Shown: piece by piece, positions 1-9,779 of the stretch | How positions within the stretch are numbered: the first letter of the stretch is position 1 | How the letters are laid out: each line of letters opens with the position of its first letter | Source of the DNA: Icerya purchasi | Lineage: Eukaryota > Arthropoda > Insecta > Hemiptera > Monophlebidae | DNA length: 64,000 nucleotides | NCBI GenBank assembly: GCA_039619475.1 | Contig: CM077116.1 | Coordinates: 27,725,191 to 27,789,190, forward strand | Reading direction: 5' to 3' | Notes under the pieces: generated by a model | The model's input: only the letters and a program-made list of their open reading frames with translations | What the model was told of the DNA's origin: nothing | Databases searched by the model: none | Made by a program: the position numbers and the translations under genes

Positions 1-2
1 CT

Positions 3-767
3 TATCGAGTTAGGGTTGAACCAATGATTCGTAAACCCAAACTATGTCACAATTGCCTCCGTTTTGGTCACTTCAGTGCTTCATGCCGAAGTAAAACTAC
101 TTGTTCCACTTGCGCTGATAAGCACTCCTCTTCAGAACGTCCCAAAGCTAAACAAAGTAACCCCTCCTCATATCTTTGCGTCCTCTGCGGCGGTAACCAT
201 TCCGCACTCGACCCTTCTTGCCCGACTTATAAGAAGCAAGTCAAAATTCATAAGATAATGAGTTTAGAAAATGTCTCCTACTCCGAAGCCAGAAACATCA
301 GTGAGAGCTCGATAGTTTCTCCCGCTTTTACCTTTGCAGAAGTTTCAAATCCCGCGAATTTCCCAGCCTTACCGAATTCTGCATCTACTACCAAGAGGAG
401 GCGTCAGAATTATTCTAGCAGTTCATCTTCCTCTCATGTCAGGATTCCATCTCGAAAACACCATTCTTCTTCGAAAGCACCCAATCCTCTCAATTCTTAT
501 TACTCCAAACTTACTCTAAACGCTGGCACTAAAGTAGGCCGTTCCGTTATTCCTTTCCATCCTTCCAATTCTCCCATATGTCCATCTTCCTGTAGTGCCG
601 CAAATGCCGAGTCGGCTCCAATTATTAATAACGTTTCTCCTAGTTACTCTTCCTCCCTATCCTCTAATAATGTCTTATCCACAACTTTGCTAACCGCTCT
701 CAGTAAATTTGATATTCCAAATTTGGAGAATAAAATATTATCCATTTGTCAAGTTTTGCAATCTTAG
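3..767 (+). CDS. ORF1 (Gag-like nucleic-acid-binding protein), 5' partial
   Basis: The frame is open from base 3; a Met at base 24 is internal, because the seven codons before it (YRVRVEP) read like conserved gag sequence directly upstream of the knuckles. Two zinc-knuckle-like clusters are visible: CHNCLRFGHFSASC at about bases 45-86, followed by a CSTC pair with downstream His, and CVLCGGNHSALDPSC at about 171-215. The remaining 180 residues are Ser/Asn/Pro-rich and probably disordered. In this retrotransposon group ORF1 protein binds element RNA and packages it with ORF2 protein. The frame ends with a TAG at 765-767. The N-terminal part, often RRM-like in such proteins, is outside the window. 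Confidence 0.85.
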   Translation, partial: YRVRVEPMIRKPKLCHNCLRFGHFSASCRSKTTCSTCADKHSSSERPKAKQSNPSSYLCVLCGGNHSALDPSCPTYKKQVKIHKIMSLENVSYSEARNISESSIVSPAFTFAEVSNPANFPALPNSASTTKRRRQNYSSSSSSSHVRIPSRKHHSSSKAPNPLNSYYSKLTLNAGTKVGRSVIPFHPSNSPICPSSCSAANAESAPIINNVSPSYSSSLSSNNVLSTTLLTALSKFDIPNLENKILSICQVLQS

Positions 768-1434
768 ATATGATGGATGTTACCTTTTTTTCTACTTCTA
801 ACTTCTACTTTGTTCTCTTTTTCCTTTTTTCCTCTTCTCTAAATTTTCTCTTTCCTTTATGTACCATTTCGTTCCATTACCGTAAAACCAACGCCATGGT
901 TTTTCTCCTCAGTTTTTACTTTGGCGTAATGTCGCCGCTTTTATAATTTTATATGGCGCTCCTTCGGTGTTGCTTGCCTCCTTTAACTAGGCTGATTGAT
1001 ATCATACGGGGACCCAGATGCAATGAATTTTTTGAGCGATGGGAGCCACCTTTATGGAATTTTTCCATATTTATACCTTACTTATTTTGTCTTTCTCATT
1101 GTCTTATTTCCTATCTCTGTACCGTCCTTCTTACAGCGCGTCGGTGTTGCTCGCTGCCTTTAACTAGGTTAGTTGATAGCATACCACAACCTTCGCGCAT
1201 GATTTATCTGAGCGGAAGGTGCTTTATTGTTTTGCATTTTTCCTTATCTTGTTCTTTTTTATTTTTTCCTCTTTTCTCGAAATTTCAATTTTTATTTCGT
1301 TGATCTATGGAAATGGAATAGTGGTTATTTTCTCTTCTTCCTTTTCACCTTCCGTCCTTCTTTGGCCTATTGCATATTTTCTCCTTCCCTTGTTCTACTT
1401 CTTCACCCAACTACCGCCTATCTAAGTATTCATT
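768..1434 (+). repeat. Inter-ORF spacer with a 177-bp direct repeat
   Basis: The gap between ORF1 and ORF2 is 667 bp, long for this group, where the two ORFs usually overlap or lie close together. It holds two imperfect tandem units: TCGGTGTTGC occurs at 964 and 1141, and TTTAACTAGG at about 982 and 1159, both with a 177-bp offset, and each is followed by a similar TTGAT and CATAC context. The rest is pyrimidine-rich with no conserved frame. It could be non-coding spacer, a duplicated regulatory unit, or decayed coding sequence. Confidence 0.6.
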
Positions 1435-4400
1435 ATGTCTTGTCATCTTAAGGTTCTATAATGGAACTGTCGCAGCATTAAGGCCAACAGGAACTCCTTC
1501 GAACGGCTGTTGGATGAATATGACATTAACATCGTGCTTCTTTCTGAAACGTGGTTAACAAGCGCTTCTGACATCAGTTTTAATGGATTCTCTCTGATCT
1601 GTTCCAACCGCAGCGATGGCTACGGTGGTTCAGCTATTTTAGTAAGAAATGATGTCCGGTTTTTAGCCCATGCTTCCCAACCCTTGTTTCCTCCTAATCC
1701 TCCTTATCCCAGCTTAGTGCACATCTCTATTCCTAACTATTCTTATTTCATTTCCGCCTACATTCCTCCGACTTTCGATTTGCGTGATTTTCCGTTCCTA
1801 TCTTTAATCAACTCCCTTTCTTCTCCTTTCCTCATAGGTGGTGATTGGAACGCCCACTCACCCTTGTGGAGTTGTTCCAACTATAATAGTAATGGCTCGA
1901 TCTTAGAGAATTTCATCCTTCAGAATGATTTATTCTTTCTCAATGATGATTCTCCTACGTGCATCAGAAGTCTCTCCTCTCTTAGCTCTATTGATCTATC
2001 CCTTACCTCTCCTAATCTTGGTCTTAGTTGTTCATGGTATACTTTAGACGGTACCTTTGGAAGTGACCATGTTCCTATTATTATTTCAGTGAATGAAGTC
2101 TCCTCTTCTCCTTCTTCTACTCCTCCTAATTCTCCAAATTGGGTTCTCTCTTAAGTTGATTGGTCTCTATTCCGTTCCTCCGTTGATTCCTCACTATCTT
2201 CTGTCCCTGCTTCTTTGAATTGTTTTTCCCAATATAAATTCTTCATTGATTCTATCTCTTCTGCCTTAACTTGTTCTTCTGCTCCTGTCCGTCGTTCATC
2301 TCATAAGAAAGTGAAATTGTCCTCCGCTTTGTGGTGGAATCAGGATTGTAAGGCTGCTTTTGATCTCAGTTTAACCACTTTCAGATCTTATCGCTCTAGC
2401 CCTACACTCAGCAACTATCTTTTTCATAAAAGAGCCAATGCTAGAACCAGATTCATCCTCAAATCAGCAAAAATAAATGCGTGGAAAAGCTTCTGTTCCT
2501 CCTTCTCACACTCTACTCCTATTTCACAGGTTTGGAAAATGGCTAAGGCTTTCAAGTTCCCTCTTTCCTGTAATCTCTCGGATGATGAGTTAATCTCTTT
2601 CATTGACTTCATCGCCCCTTGTTACGTTCCTAACCTTAATGAATCTCGTCGTATTTCGTCTTCTTCCAACTCCTCCCATTTTCTTGTCACTCCTTTTACC
2701 CTCACGGAATTAGAAACGTCCTTACGCAATTCTTCAGATTCTGCTCCCGGAGTAGACGGTATTTCTTTTTCTGTTCTCAAAAAACTTTCGGACTCTTCTC
2801 TTCGGTTTCTCTTAAACTTGTTTAACTCTTTTCTCTACTCTGGTTGTACCCATTTATCTTGGAATACTTTCATCATTATCCCTATCCCTAAACCGAACTC
2901 TTCCTCACTTCGTCTAATTTCTCTTGCTTCTTGTGTCAGGAAGCTTTTCGAAAACGTAATCAACAGACGCCTTGTTTGGTGGCTAGAACACCACAACTTA
3001 TTGCCTAGTAATATGTTTGGTTTCCGCCCTGGTCGTGGCCCTCCTGATTGTATTAGCGCATTCCTAGCAGATGTTTACAAGTCATTCATCGACAAAAAAT
3101 TTCTTATTGCTTTCTTTCTTGATATTTCGGCAGCCTTCGACAATGTCCATCTTCCGACTCTTTTTGATTTGATGCTTTCCTTAAACATTCTGGCTCATTT
3201 TTCTACCCTGATTATTAATCTTTTCGTCTACCGAACGGTCACTCCTTCCGTTCCCATTCAGGATGCCACTAGACTAATCTATCGTGGACTACCGCAGGGT
3301 TCCTGCCTTAATCCCACTTTATTCAATATTTATTTTATCAAAATTGTGTCCTTATCTTTGAATTCCTGTTCTCTTTTCTTTGCTGACGATATCCTCATTT
3401 ATTCCTCTCACCGCAACATCTCGCAGGCCAACTCCCATCTTCAAATCTCCTTAATTGCATTGGAAAATGCCTTATCCAACATCTATCTTTTCATCTCTTC
3501 TTTTAAGTCTTCTACTGTCGTCTTTACACTGCGCCCATTTATTTCTTCCTCAGTCGTCCTCGTCCTAAATAGTGGCCCAATTCCTCTTACTTCCTCCTTC
3601 CGTTATTTAGGTGTTTTTCTGGATAGCCAACTTTCCTTCCATGTCCATATCAACCTTTTATTCGTATCCTCCTTTAAAAGGCTCAACCTCATTAAATCCC
3701 TTTCGCATACTGTCTGGGGAGGTGATCCTGTGATCCTACTTATGTTTTACAAATCTTTTATCCGCTTTGCTCTTGATTACTGTTCCTATATTTATGGTAA
3801 TTCTTCAAGATCCCTTCTGTCTAAGCTCGACCGGGTCCAAAATATATGTCTCCGCCTCTGCCTTGGAGCCCGAAAGTCTACTCCTATCCCAGCTCTGTAC
3901 GCAGAGTGTCACATTCCTCCCCTTTTCCTTCGACGCTCCTTCTTGGGTTATCGTTTCCTCATCAAACGGTTGCCTATTTCCTCTTGCTCTCTCATTCCTT
4001 CTTATTCTTTCATATTGCGTTCCTGGCGCTTTTTTGCTAACAAGACTCCTATTCTATCTCTTATCGTTGGCCGTCTTATACAGTTTTCTCCCTATATCTA
4101 CTCTTACGATAAACTCCCTTATTTCTCCTTCAATTTTTCCTCTCTACTTCATCCTATTAACTGCTTTTATTCACCTGTTCCTCCCAAACCTCTTTTTTGT
4201 CACGTTGTTAGATCAGAATTCCAACAGAATCTTAGCTCTTTTTTCCCTAACCATTTTTTGATCTTCACTGATGGCTCCAAGGGACCCAATGGTGTTAGTG
4301 CAGCTTTCTTCTGTCCTTCTCTCAATTACTTTGAGTCCTTTAAACTTCCCTCCTTTTGTTCAATCTTTTATTCTGAATCTTCTGCTATTCTGCGTGCCCT

Positions 4401-5140
4401 TCTTTTTATCAAAACTTCACCGGCTTCTCGCAATCTCCATATCCTGTCGGATGCCCAAAGCGTGCTGCAGACTATCACATCTCCTCTCCCTTCTCACTCA
4501 ACCGACTGCATCATTCTCCTTATTCATTCCTTAGTTCACGGTCCTTTCCCACTTTATTCAAACGGATTTCCTTTGGATTCCTGGCCATTCCGGAATCGAG
4601 GGAAATGAGTTGGTTGACTCATTCGCTCGATTATCTTCCTCTTCTGGTAGGTTTCTTCCTGTCTTCTCAGCTTCTAATATTACCCTTCTGTCTGCAGCTG
4701 CTTATTCCAAACTGTGGTCTGACTCCTACGTCTCCTCATTTTCCAACCTGAACTCCTTTTTCTTGTCTATCCAACCTTTCCTTCCACGCTTTCCATGGTT
4801 TATTAACTTTCCTTCTATGCGCCGTTCCAATCTCTCTGCGATTTGCCGCTTGCGTTTTGGGCATAGTTTTCTCTCTTGCTCATTGTTCCGTCATTCTCTC
4901 GTGCCTTCTCCTTATTGTCCATTGCACCCTTCCGGCGATCAATGTATTTCTGATCCCGATCATATAATGTTCAGTTGTTCGTCGCTTTCAACTGAACAAG
5001 TTTCTTTTTATTCCTTCTTCTTACAAACCGGTATTCCCGCTCCATACTGTGCTTCATTCATTCTCTCCTTTCCTTCTCCTTCGGTTATTCTAGCTCTTGA
5101 TTCCTTTCTGTCGGCTATCTCTGATCGTGTAAGGATCTGA
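1435..5140 (+). pseudogene. ORF2 polyprotein (endonuclease, RT, RNase H), broken
   Basis: The likely start is the ATG at 1435, eight codons before an in-frame TAA at 1459 that precedes the usual WNCRSI block. The endonuclease runs from about 1462 to 2090 (LLSETW, GGDWNAHSPLW, the SIDL block and GSDHVPI). A second in-frame TAA lies at 2152. The RT follows: APGVDGIS near 2743, FRPGRGP, FFLDISAAFD near 3112, LPQGSCLNP near 3289 and FADD at 3379-3390. RNase H has FTDGS near 4264, the SES block and LSDAQS; its last motif WIPGHSGIEGNE at 4574 lies in another frame, so one or more indels fall at about 4540-4575. The C-terminal frame continues to 5140 with a CPLHP...DHIMFSC cluster. About 1,235 codons is normal for the group. 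Two stops and the indels make it a pseudogene. Confidence 0.88.
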
Positions 5141-5226
5141 GTCTCTCTTTCCTCTCTGTTCCGCTGTTCTTTGGCCAATGTCCATGTTGACGAACCCATT
5201 TAAAAAAAAAAAAAAAAAAAAAAAAA
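5141..5226 (+). other. 3' UTR and poly(A) tail of I-like copy 1
   Basis: A 3' UTR of about 60 bp (ending TTGACGAACCCATTT) leads into 25 consecutive A at 5202-5226. The inverted copy 2 ends with a related block, TGACAAACCCA, at about 9773-9790, which fixes the element's 3' terminus. Downstream DNA becomes AT-rich at once. Confidence 0.85.
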
Positions 5227-5373
5227 GTTTTAATTATTGATGTAAATAAAAAATATATTTTATATGTATTATATCTATTTGCTTTCTTCTATATCATAAA
5301 TCTTCACATTTTCCTTAGCTCTTAAGAATCGTTTGTGTAAAATATAGCTAATAAAAGTAAACTTAACAATCAT

Positions 5374-6085
5374 TTATTCTTCTTCTTCTTCTTTTGGTGT
5401 CATACTCTTCGCAGAGCGTTGACGATCATAAATGTCAGCATCAAAAACTTCTATTTCTGGCATTTTGCATGAGTCTTCCTGTCGACCAAGTTCTCGTCCA
5501 TTCCTTGATGTTATCTAGCCAAGTCGTTTTCCGTCTTCCTCGGCCTCTCTTTCCGTCTATTTTTCCCTGAAAGATTAGTTGTAGGAGTTGATATTTCTCT
5601 TCCGAAATATTTTATTTTTCTGTGTATGATGGATTTTATTAATATCCTTTCTGTTTTGGCCATCTCTAGAACTTTTTGATTCGACGTTCTACTTATCCAT
5701 GGTATTTTTAACATCCTTCTGTGGATCCACATTTCTACAGCTTCTAATCGATTTACCTGTCTTTTATTGAGTGTTGTTGCCTCAATTCCATACAATAAGA
5801 TAGAATAAAATATATAACATTGCACAATGTTTTGCCGTATATCTAGACGTAAGCATCTATCACAAAGCAGATTTCTCATGCTGGTGAAAGCACTCCGAGC
5901 ATAACTACATCTCATTTTTATTTCTGTATCTGGGTCCAAGTTCTCAGTAATATAACAGTCCAAGTATTTGAATTTTTCAACTCGTTCAATCTTCTCATTG
6001 TTTAGCATAACAAAGATTTGATTAAAGTTGTTTTCCTTGCTGACCACCATCCATTTCGTTTTCTTCACGTTTTATTACCAAAATT
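5374..6085 (-). pseudogene. RTE-like retrotransposon, 3' fragment of RT ORF
   Basis: A minus-strand frame of 185 codons (6068-5511) reads as the region downstream of the RT catalytic core: TKWMVVSK, KFKYLDCYITENLDPD, ARSAFTSMRNLL, ILLYGIEATTLNKRQVNRLEA, MLKIPW. The same block order occurs in the plus-strand element at 53331-54190. After a frame break near 5511 the sequence continues to a (TTC)n run at 5378-5393, which is a (GAA)n tail on the coding strand. The 5' truncation is near 6085 and removes the YADD core. No target duplication was found. The clade name is from motif memory. Confidence 0.75.
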
Positions 6086-6979
6086 AAATAGTCAAATTAA
6101 CAAAAATGCATATGGTACAAATTTGACGTCTTGCAAATTTAAAAGCAAAAATTGTAACACCATAAATTAGTTCCTGTTTGTTTTTTTAGTTGTTATTGTT
6201 CATTTATAGCTGTTTATAGAGAACACGAGCGTGCATTATGTTTTTACATTAAATACTAAATGTTGACATAAATATTTGAGAAATACGTTAAATATGCTTT
6301 ATTTATTTATACTGAATTTTAATACAGAGCAAAAAAATTCTATTCATAAATATTACTTGTATTTGTATTCCTGTAAAGGCGTATAATATTTATTTCAACC
6401 TAAATTTGTTTTTAATCTACGTTTCAACACTTTTTTGTGATTTTTGAAATTATTAAGCTTTTTTAATTCCAAAATAAAAGTCCTACATAATAAGAAAATA
6501 AATTAAATATGAAGTTATTGGTGCCATTAACATGTTGCACTATGTACGCACATTTATTTAAATAACTGTTATGGTATATTGTATTTAGTTTTTTTTATTT
6601 TTCAAAAACATTAGTTTTTTCTTATATATATATATAAACTCGGCCATTTTGACCATTTTTCCTTCACCAATTTCTAATAAAAATTTTAAGTAACTCGGAC
6701 CACTTTCGAAAAACACATACTCCTCGAACCCTTTTTATAAAACGATTGCGACCAGTCTCTATATTTCTCTTTCCACTATCACGATACTGTTCGTAGAATT
6801 GCAAATACGTTAGTTTGCTCATTTCTTCAGTTTGTGCTTATCACAGCTTCAAAATTACAACGTCGTTTTTCAAATTTAAAAATACACCAATAATACACCA
6901 TAGAGGGAACAAAAGAAGAATCGTTAACAAAAGATGTTTCGTCTGTCCTCTATGAGTAATACACGATAAACGAAAAGCC
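6086..6979. other. AT-rich intergenic DNA, no gene seen
   Basis: I see no long frame and no recognisable element here. There is a short (TA)n run near 6625-6635. The segment becomes slightly more GC-rich towards the 49-bp tandem repeat that follows. Confidence 0.5.
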
Positions 6980-7077
6980 AGTAACGGTTGTTGGGTGGGT
7001 GGAAGCGCGGTACTCTGTAGGTAAATGCAGTACCGGTTGTGGGGCGGGTGGAAGCGCGGTACTGCGTAGGTAAATAC
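6980..7077. repeat. Two tandem 49-bp GC-rich units
   Basis: Two head-to-tail units (6980-7028 and 7029-7077) share GGTGGAAGCGCGGTACT and TAGGTAAAT with only a few substitutions. They stand out as GC-rich in AT-rich surroundings. No frame or function is recognised. Confidence 0.8.
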
Positions 7078-7149
7078 AGTAGTACCGCGTTTTCATGCGA
7101 TTGGTAATGATCTTATTAAATTAGCGCTGATCTATTCCCTTTTTGTTTT

Positions 7150-8210
7150 GAGCCCCAAGGTATGAAAATTTTGGACATCTTATAATTTTCTTAAAAGCCA
7201 CTGACCTGGAGCTGTCGATTAAAAAAAAAATTAGCTTTCAAGTGCCATAGAACGGTCTCAGGACTTTTTATTGATTTTTCATCTAATAATACGAAAATTG
7301 AAATTATTTTGTTAAAAGTTTGAAATAAAATAGCTCAAAAAGTTCAATCGCTAGAAGGGTAGTGTAAGCGAGGGAAATACTCTAAATTCAATTCTCTTTA
7401 AAATGAGACCTAGAGCAGTTCAGTAGAATAATTAGTTTTTGATAAACGATTAAAAAATTGAAAAACGGCAAAAAAATGTGATTTATTGCTCGTTTTGAGC
7501 CCTAAGGTATGAAAATTTTGAGCGTTTTATATTTTTTCTACATGCTGCTGATGTAGAGCTATCGATTTACAAAAAAAATAGCTTTCCAAGTGCCATAGAA
7601 CGGTTTTAGAACGTTTTTTTTTTGACATTTTGTCTATTTTTTGATTTATTTCTCGTTTTGAGCCCTATGGTATTAAAATTTTGAGCATTTTATATTTTTC
7701 CTAAATGCTACCGACCTGGAGCTGTGGATTAAAAAAAAAATTTCCTAAATGTCATAGAACGGCCTCAGGACTTTTTTGTAATTTTTGGTCTTTATCTTAT
7801 TTTCTTCTATTTTGGTAGAAAAATTTGATACATCGCTCGTTTTGAGCTCCAAGGTATGAAAATTTTGAGCATTTTATATTTTTCTTAAATGCTACCGACC
7901 TGGAGCTGTGGATTAAAAAAAAAATTTCCTAAATGTCATAGAACGGCCTCAGAACTTTTTTGTAATTTGTGGTCTTTATCTTATTTTCGTCTATAGTGGA
8001 AGAAAAATTTGATTCATTGCTCGTTTTGAACCCCAAGATATAAAAATTTTGGACATTCTATAATTTTCCTAAAAGCCACTGACCTGGAGCTGTCGATTAA
8101 AAAAAAAATTAGCTTTCTAAATGCCATAGAACGGTCTCAGGACTTTTTTTTAATTTTTCGTTTATTTTTTTCCGATTTTTCGTCTATTTATTTCCTTGGC
8201 GCTTTATTAT
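7150..8210. repeat. Imperfect tandem repeat, period about 163-184 bp
   Basis: A block beginning GAGCCCCAAGGTATGAAAAT recurs at about 7150, 7497, 7660, 7844 and 8028. Each is followed by a GACCTGGAGCTGT-like block, an A run, and CATAGAACGGYCTCAG. The last three starts are exactly 184 bp apart. The first interval (347 bp) is about the sum of 163 and 184, which may hide a lost or diverged unit. No coding potential is seen. The array abuts copy A of the dispersed family and may be its upstream part. Confidence 0.8.
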
Positions 8211-8225
8211 AGAGATGGTACGAGT

Positions 8226-9288
8226 ATTTAAAACGACTTCAAAGATCACTTAAAAAATCATAACTCATCACCAGATTAACCTTCAAAGGTAAAATTCAAA
8301 ATATAAAATAAAAAACAGGAGTCCTTTCATAAAAATAAAAAATTACGGTAAAAAAAATATTTAAACCCCTCTTTTTAGTCAAAAAAAGAAAAAAAAAAGG
8401 AAGTTCACGTAAGTATTAGCCGGAGTAAAAACGTTGGCATATGCATAAAAGACCGCTTCATAGTAAAAATATAGCCAAGCTTACAACTTTATATTTAAAC
8501 TCTCGGGGCGCCGAAAGCTCAAAGATTTTGAAAGAAATATTTTTTTTTTCGGGCATGTGAATATATTGTTGGGAAGCTCGATAATTGTCGGAAAGAAAAC
8601 CAAAGTCATTTCCTTAACGAAACTTTCGAAGTTGATGAAAATTTTAAAATAGCGTGAAAATGACGCCTCCACTAGCGCCGAGGGTATTACAGATAAAAAT
8701 TTTGAACACGGTTAAAATATGCGCATACCCGCATACTTCTGTAGTTTAGAACATCTGGGTTTCCAACTTTAAAATTTAGCCCTCGGGGTGCCGAAAGCTC
8801 GAAGGTTTTGAAAAAAATATTTTTTTTTCGGGGATGTGATATCTTGTTGGAAAGATTGCTATTTGACGGGAATGAAACCATAAGAGCCATTTCATTAACG
8901 AAACTTTTGAAGTTGACGAAAATTTCAAAAAACCGCAAAAGATGACGTATGCCGTTTTCTTGACAACAACATAGTTAAATATTTTGAACAAGGTTAAAAA
9001 TATGTACATTCCCGTATATTTTTTTAGTTTGGAGCATCCGGGTTTCCAACGTCAAAATTAGGTCTTGGGGGCGCGGAATACTTGAAATTTTCTGGGGGAA
9101 AATTTTTTTCTCTAACATGTGATGTATTGATTGAGAGATCGTTATTTGTCGGGAATGAAACCGTATTTCATTGTCTTAACGAAATTTTCGAAGTGGCTAT
9201 AATTTAAAAAAAACGCAAAAAACTTACGTTTCTGTTCCTCTTTGAAGCAGAAAAATCAAATTTATTTTTTTTTAAATTTAGTAGTTGG
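8226..9288 (+). repeat. Dispersed satellite-bearing family, copy A (three ~280-bp units)
   Basis: From TTTAAAACGACTTC at about 8229 the sequence parallels copies at 37525-38315 and, inverted, 62690-64000. Three tandem units start near 8502, 8779 and 9061 with a CTCGGGGCGCCGAAAGCTC-like block. Each then has a T-rich run, a GTTGGRAAG...TTTGTCGGGAATGAAACC block and AACGAAACTTTCGAAGTTGA. Related copies carry one or two units, so unit number varies. Short ORFs in both strands are broken and not shared, so I treat the family as non-coding. Confidence 0.8.
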
Positions 9289-9603
9289 ATTCCGAGCGAC
9301 GACGAACTTATTACAAGAATTAAATAAATAAATAAAATAATCGCTAATAGTCACGTGGAAGGCAATGGCAAACCACCATGTTCAACATCATATGCGCGCT
9401 AGGTCAGTACACAGCAGACCCACACGGGACTGCACTGGTAGCGCGATAACAAGCAACTATCAGTTCCGAATGTAGTCTTGCGTGTGTACACCTGCGTTGC
9501 ATATAACAACTGCCTTATACTACCTATGTCTGTACAGCTGAGATGTACGAATAGGTAGTCGCCGACGCTCAAAAGCTGAGTATGGCACTATAAAGAAAAG
9601 AAG
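9289..9603. mobile_element. Short insertion (~315 bp) inside the tail of copy A
   Basis: Copies B and C run straight from AAATTTAGTA-like sequence into TATTATGTGAATAT. In copy A the same junction is split by about 315 bp, with AGTA at both edges (about 9285 and 9602). The insert is less AT-rich and includes GGAAGGCAATGGCAAACCACC, a block I associate with retroposons in animals. It may be a SINE-like or RTE-derived insert; the identity is unresolved. Confidence 0.45.
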
Positions 9604-9771
9604 TATTATGTAATTGTAAATTATAGTTATCATTAACTTACATACGGAATGAAACGTTTAAAACTTTCGCAGTGATTAATTATAGTGAAATAAATTTACG
9701 CAGTTGTCCATAAATTTATTTCACTATTACATATACGGAATCCTCCATCATGCTTGACTGAACTTGTTTTT
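9604..9771 (+). repeat. Terminal module of copy A with a 16-bp hairpin
   Basis: This carries the family end CATGCTTGACTGAACTTGTTTTT at 9749-9771. It is split by a segment bounded by ACATACGGAAT at about 9639 and the near-identical ACATATACGGAAT at about 9729. Inside lies a perfect inverted repeat, TAGTGAAATAAATTTA (9683-9698) against 9711-9726, with a 12-base loop. This suggests a small hairpin insertion with a duplicated target. Confidence 0.55.
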
Positions 9772-9779
9772 CTATGGGT

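Larger units (their letters stand above)
1..5226 (+). mobile_element. I-like non-LTR retrotransposon, copy 1, 5' end outside window
   Basis: The element contains ORF1 with CCHC-type knuckles, ORF2 with apurinic endonuclease, reverse transcriptase, RNase H and a C-terminal Cys/His motif, a short 3' UTR and a 25-base poly(A) run at 5202-5226. An RNase H domain downstream of RT is a feature of the I/R1/LOA group and is usually lacking in jockey. The coding strand is C/T-rich and less AT-rich than the DNA after the poly(A). Its 5' UTR and the start of ORF1 lie left of base 1, so the target duplication cannot be tested. Only a few lesions interrupt the frames, so this is a fairly recent copy. A much more decayed copy lies inverted at 9772-16050. 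Confidence 0.9.

Noticed and set aside
3767..4534. Plus-strand ORFs of 87-164 codons inside the I-like element
   Set aside because: They are alternative frames of ORF2, pyrimidine-rich and Leu/Ser/Phe-rich, with RT and RNase H motifs in the other frame.
8481..9009. Minus-strand ORFs of 63-83 codons in copy A
   Set aside because: They arise from the satellite units and differ between units.
7150..9240. CRISPR-like array
   Set aside because: Units are 160-280 bp, imperfect, with no short repeat-spacer pattern, in eukaryotic DNA.
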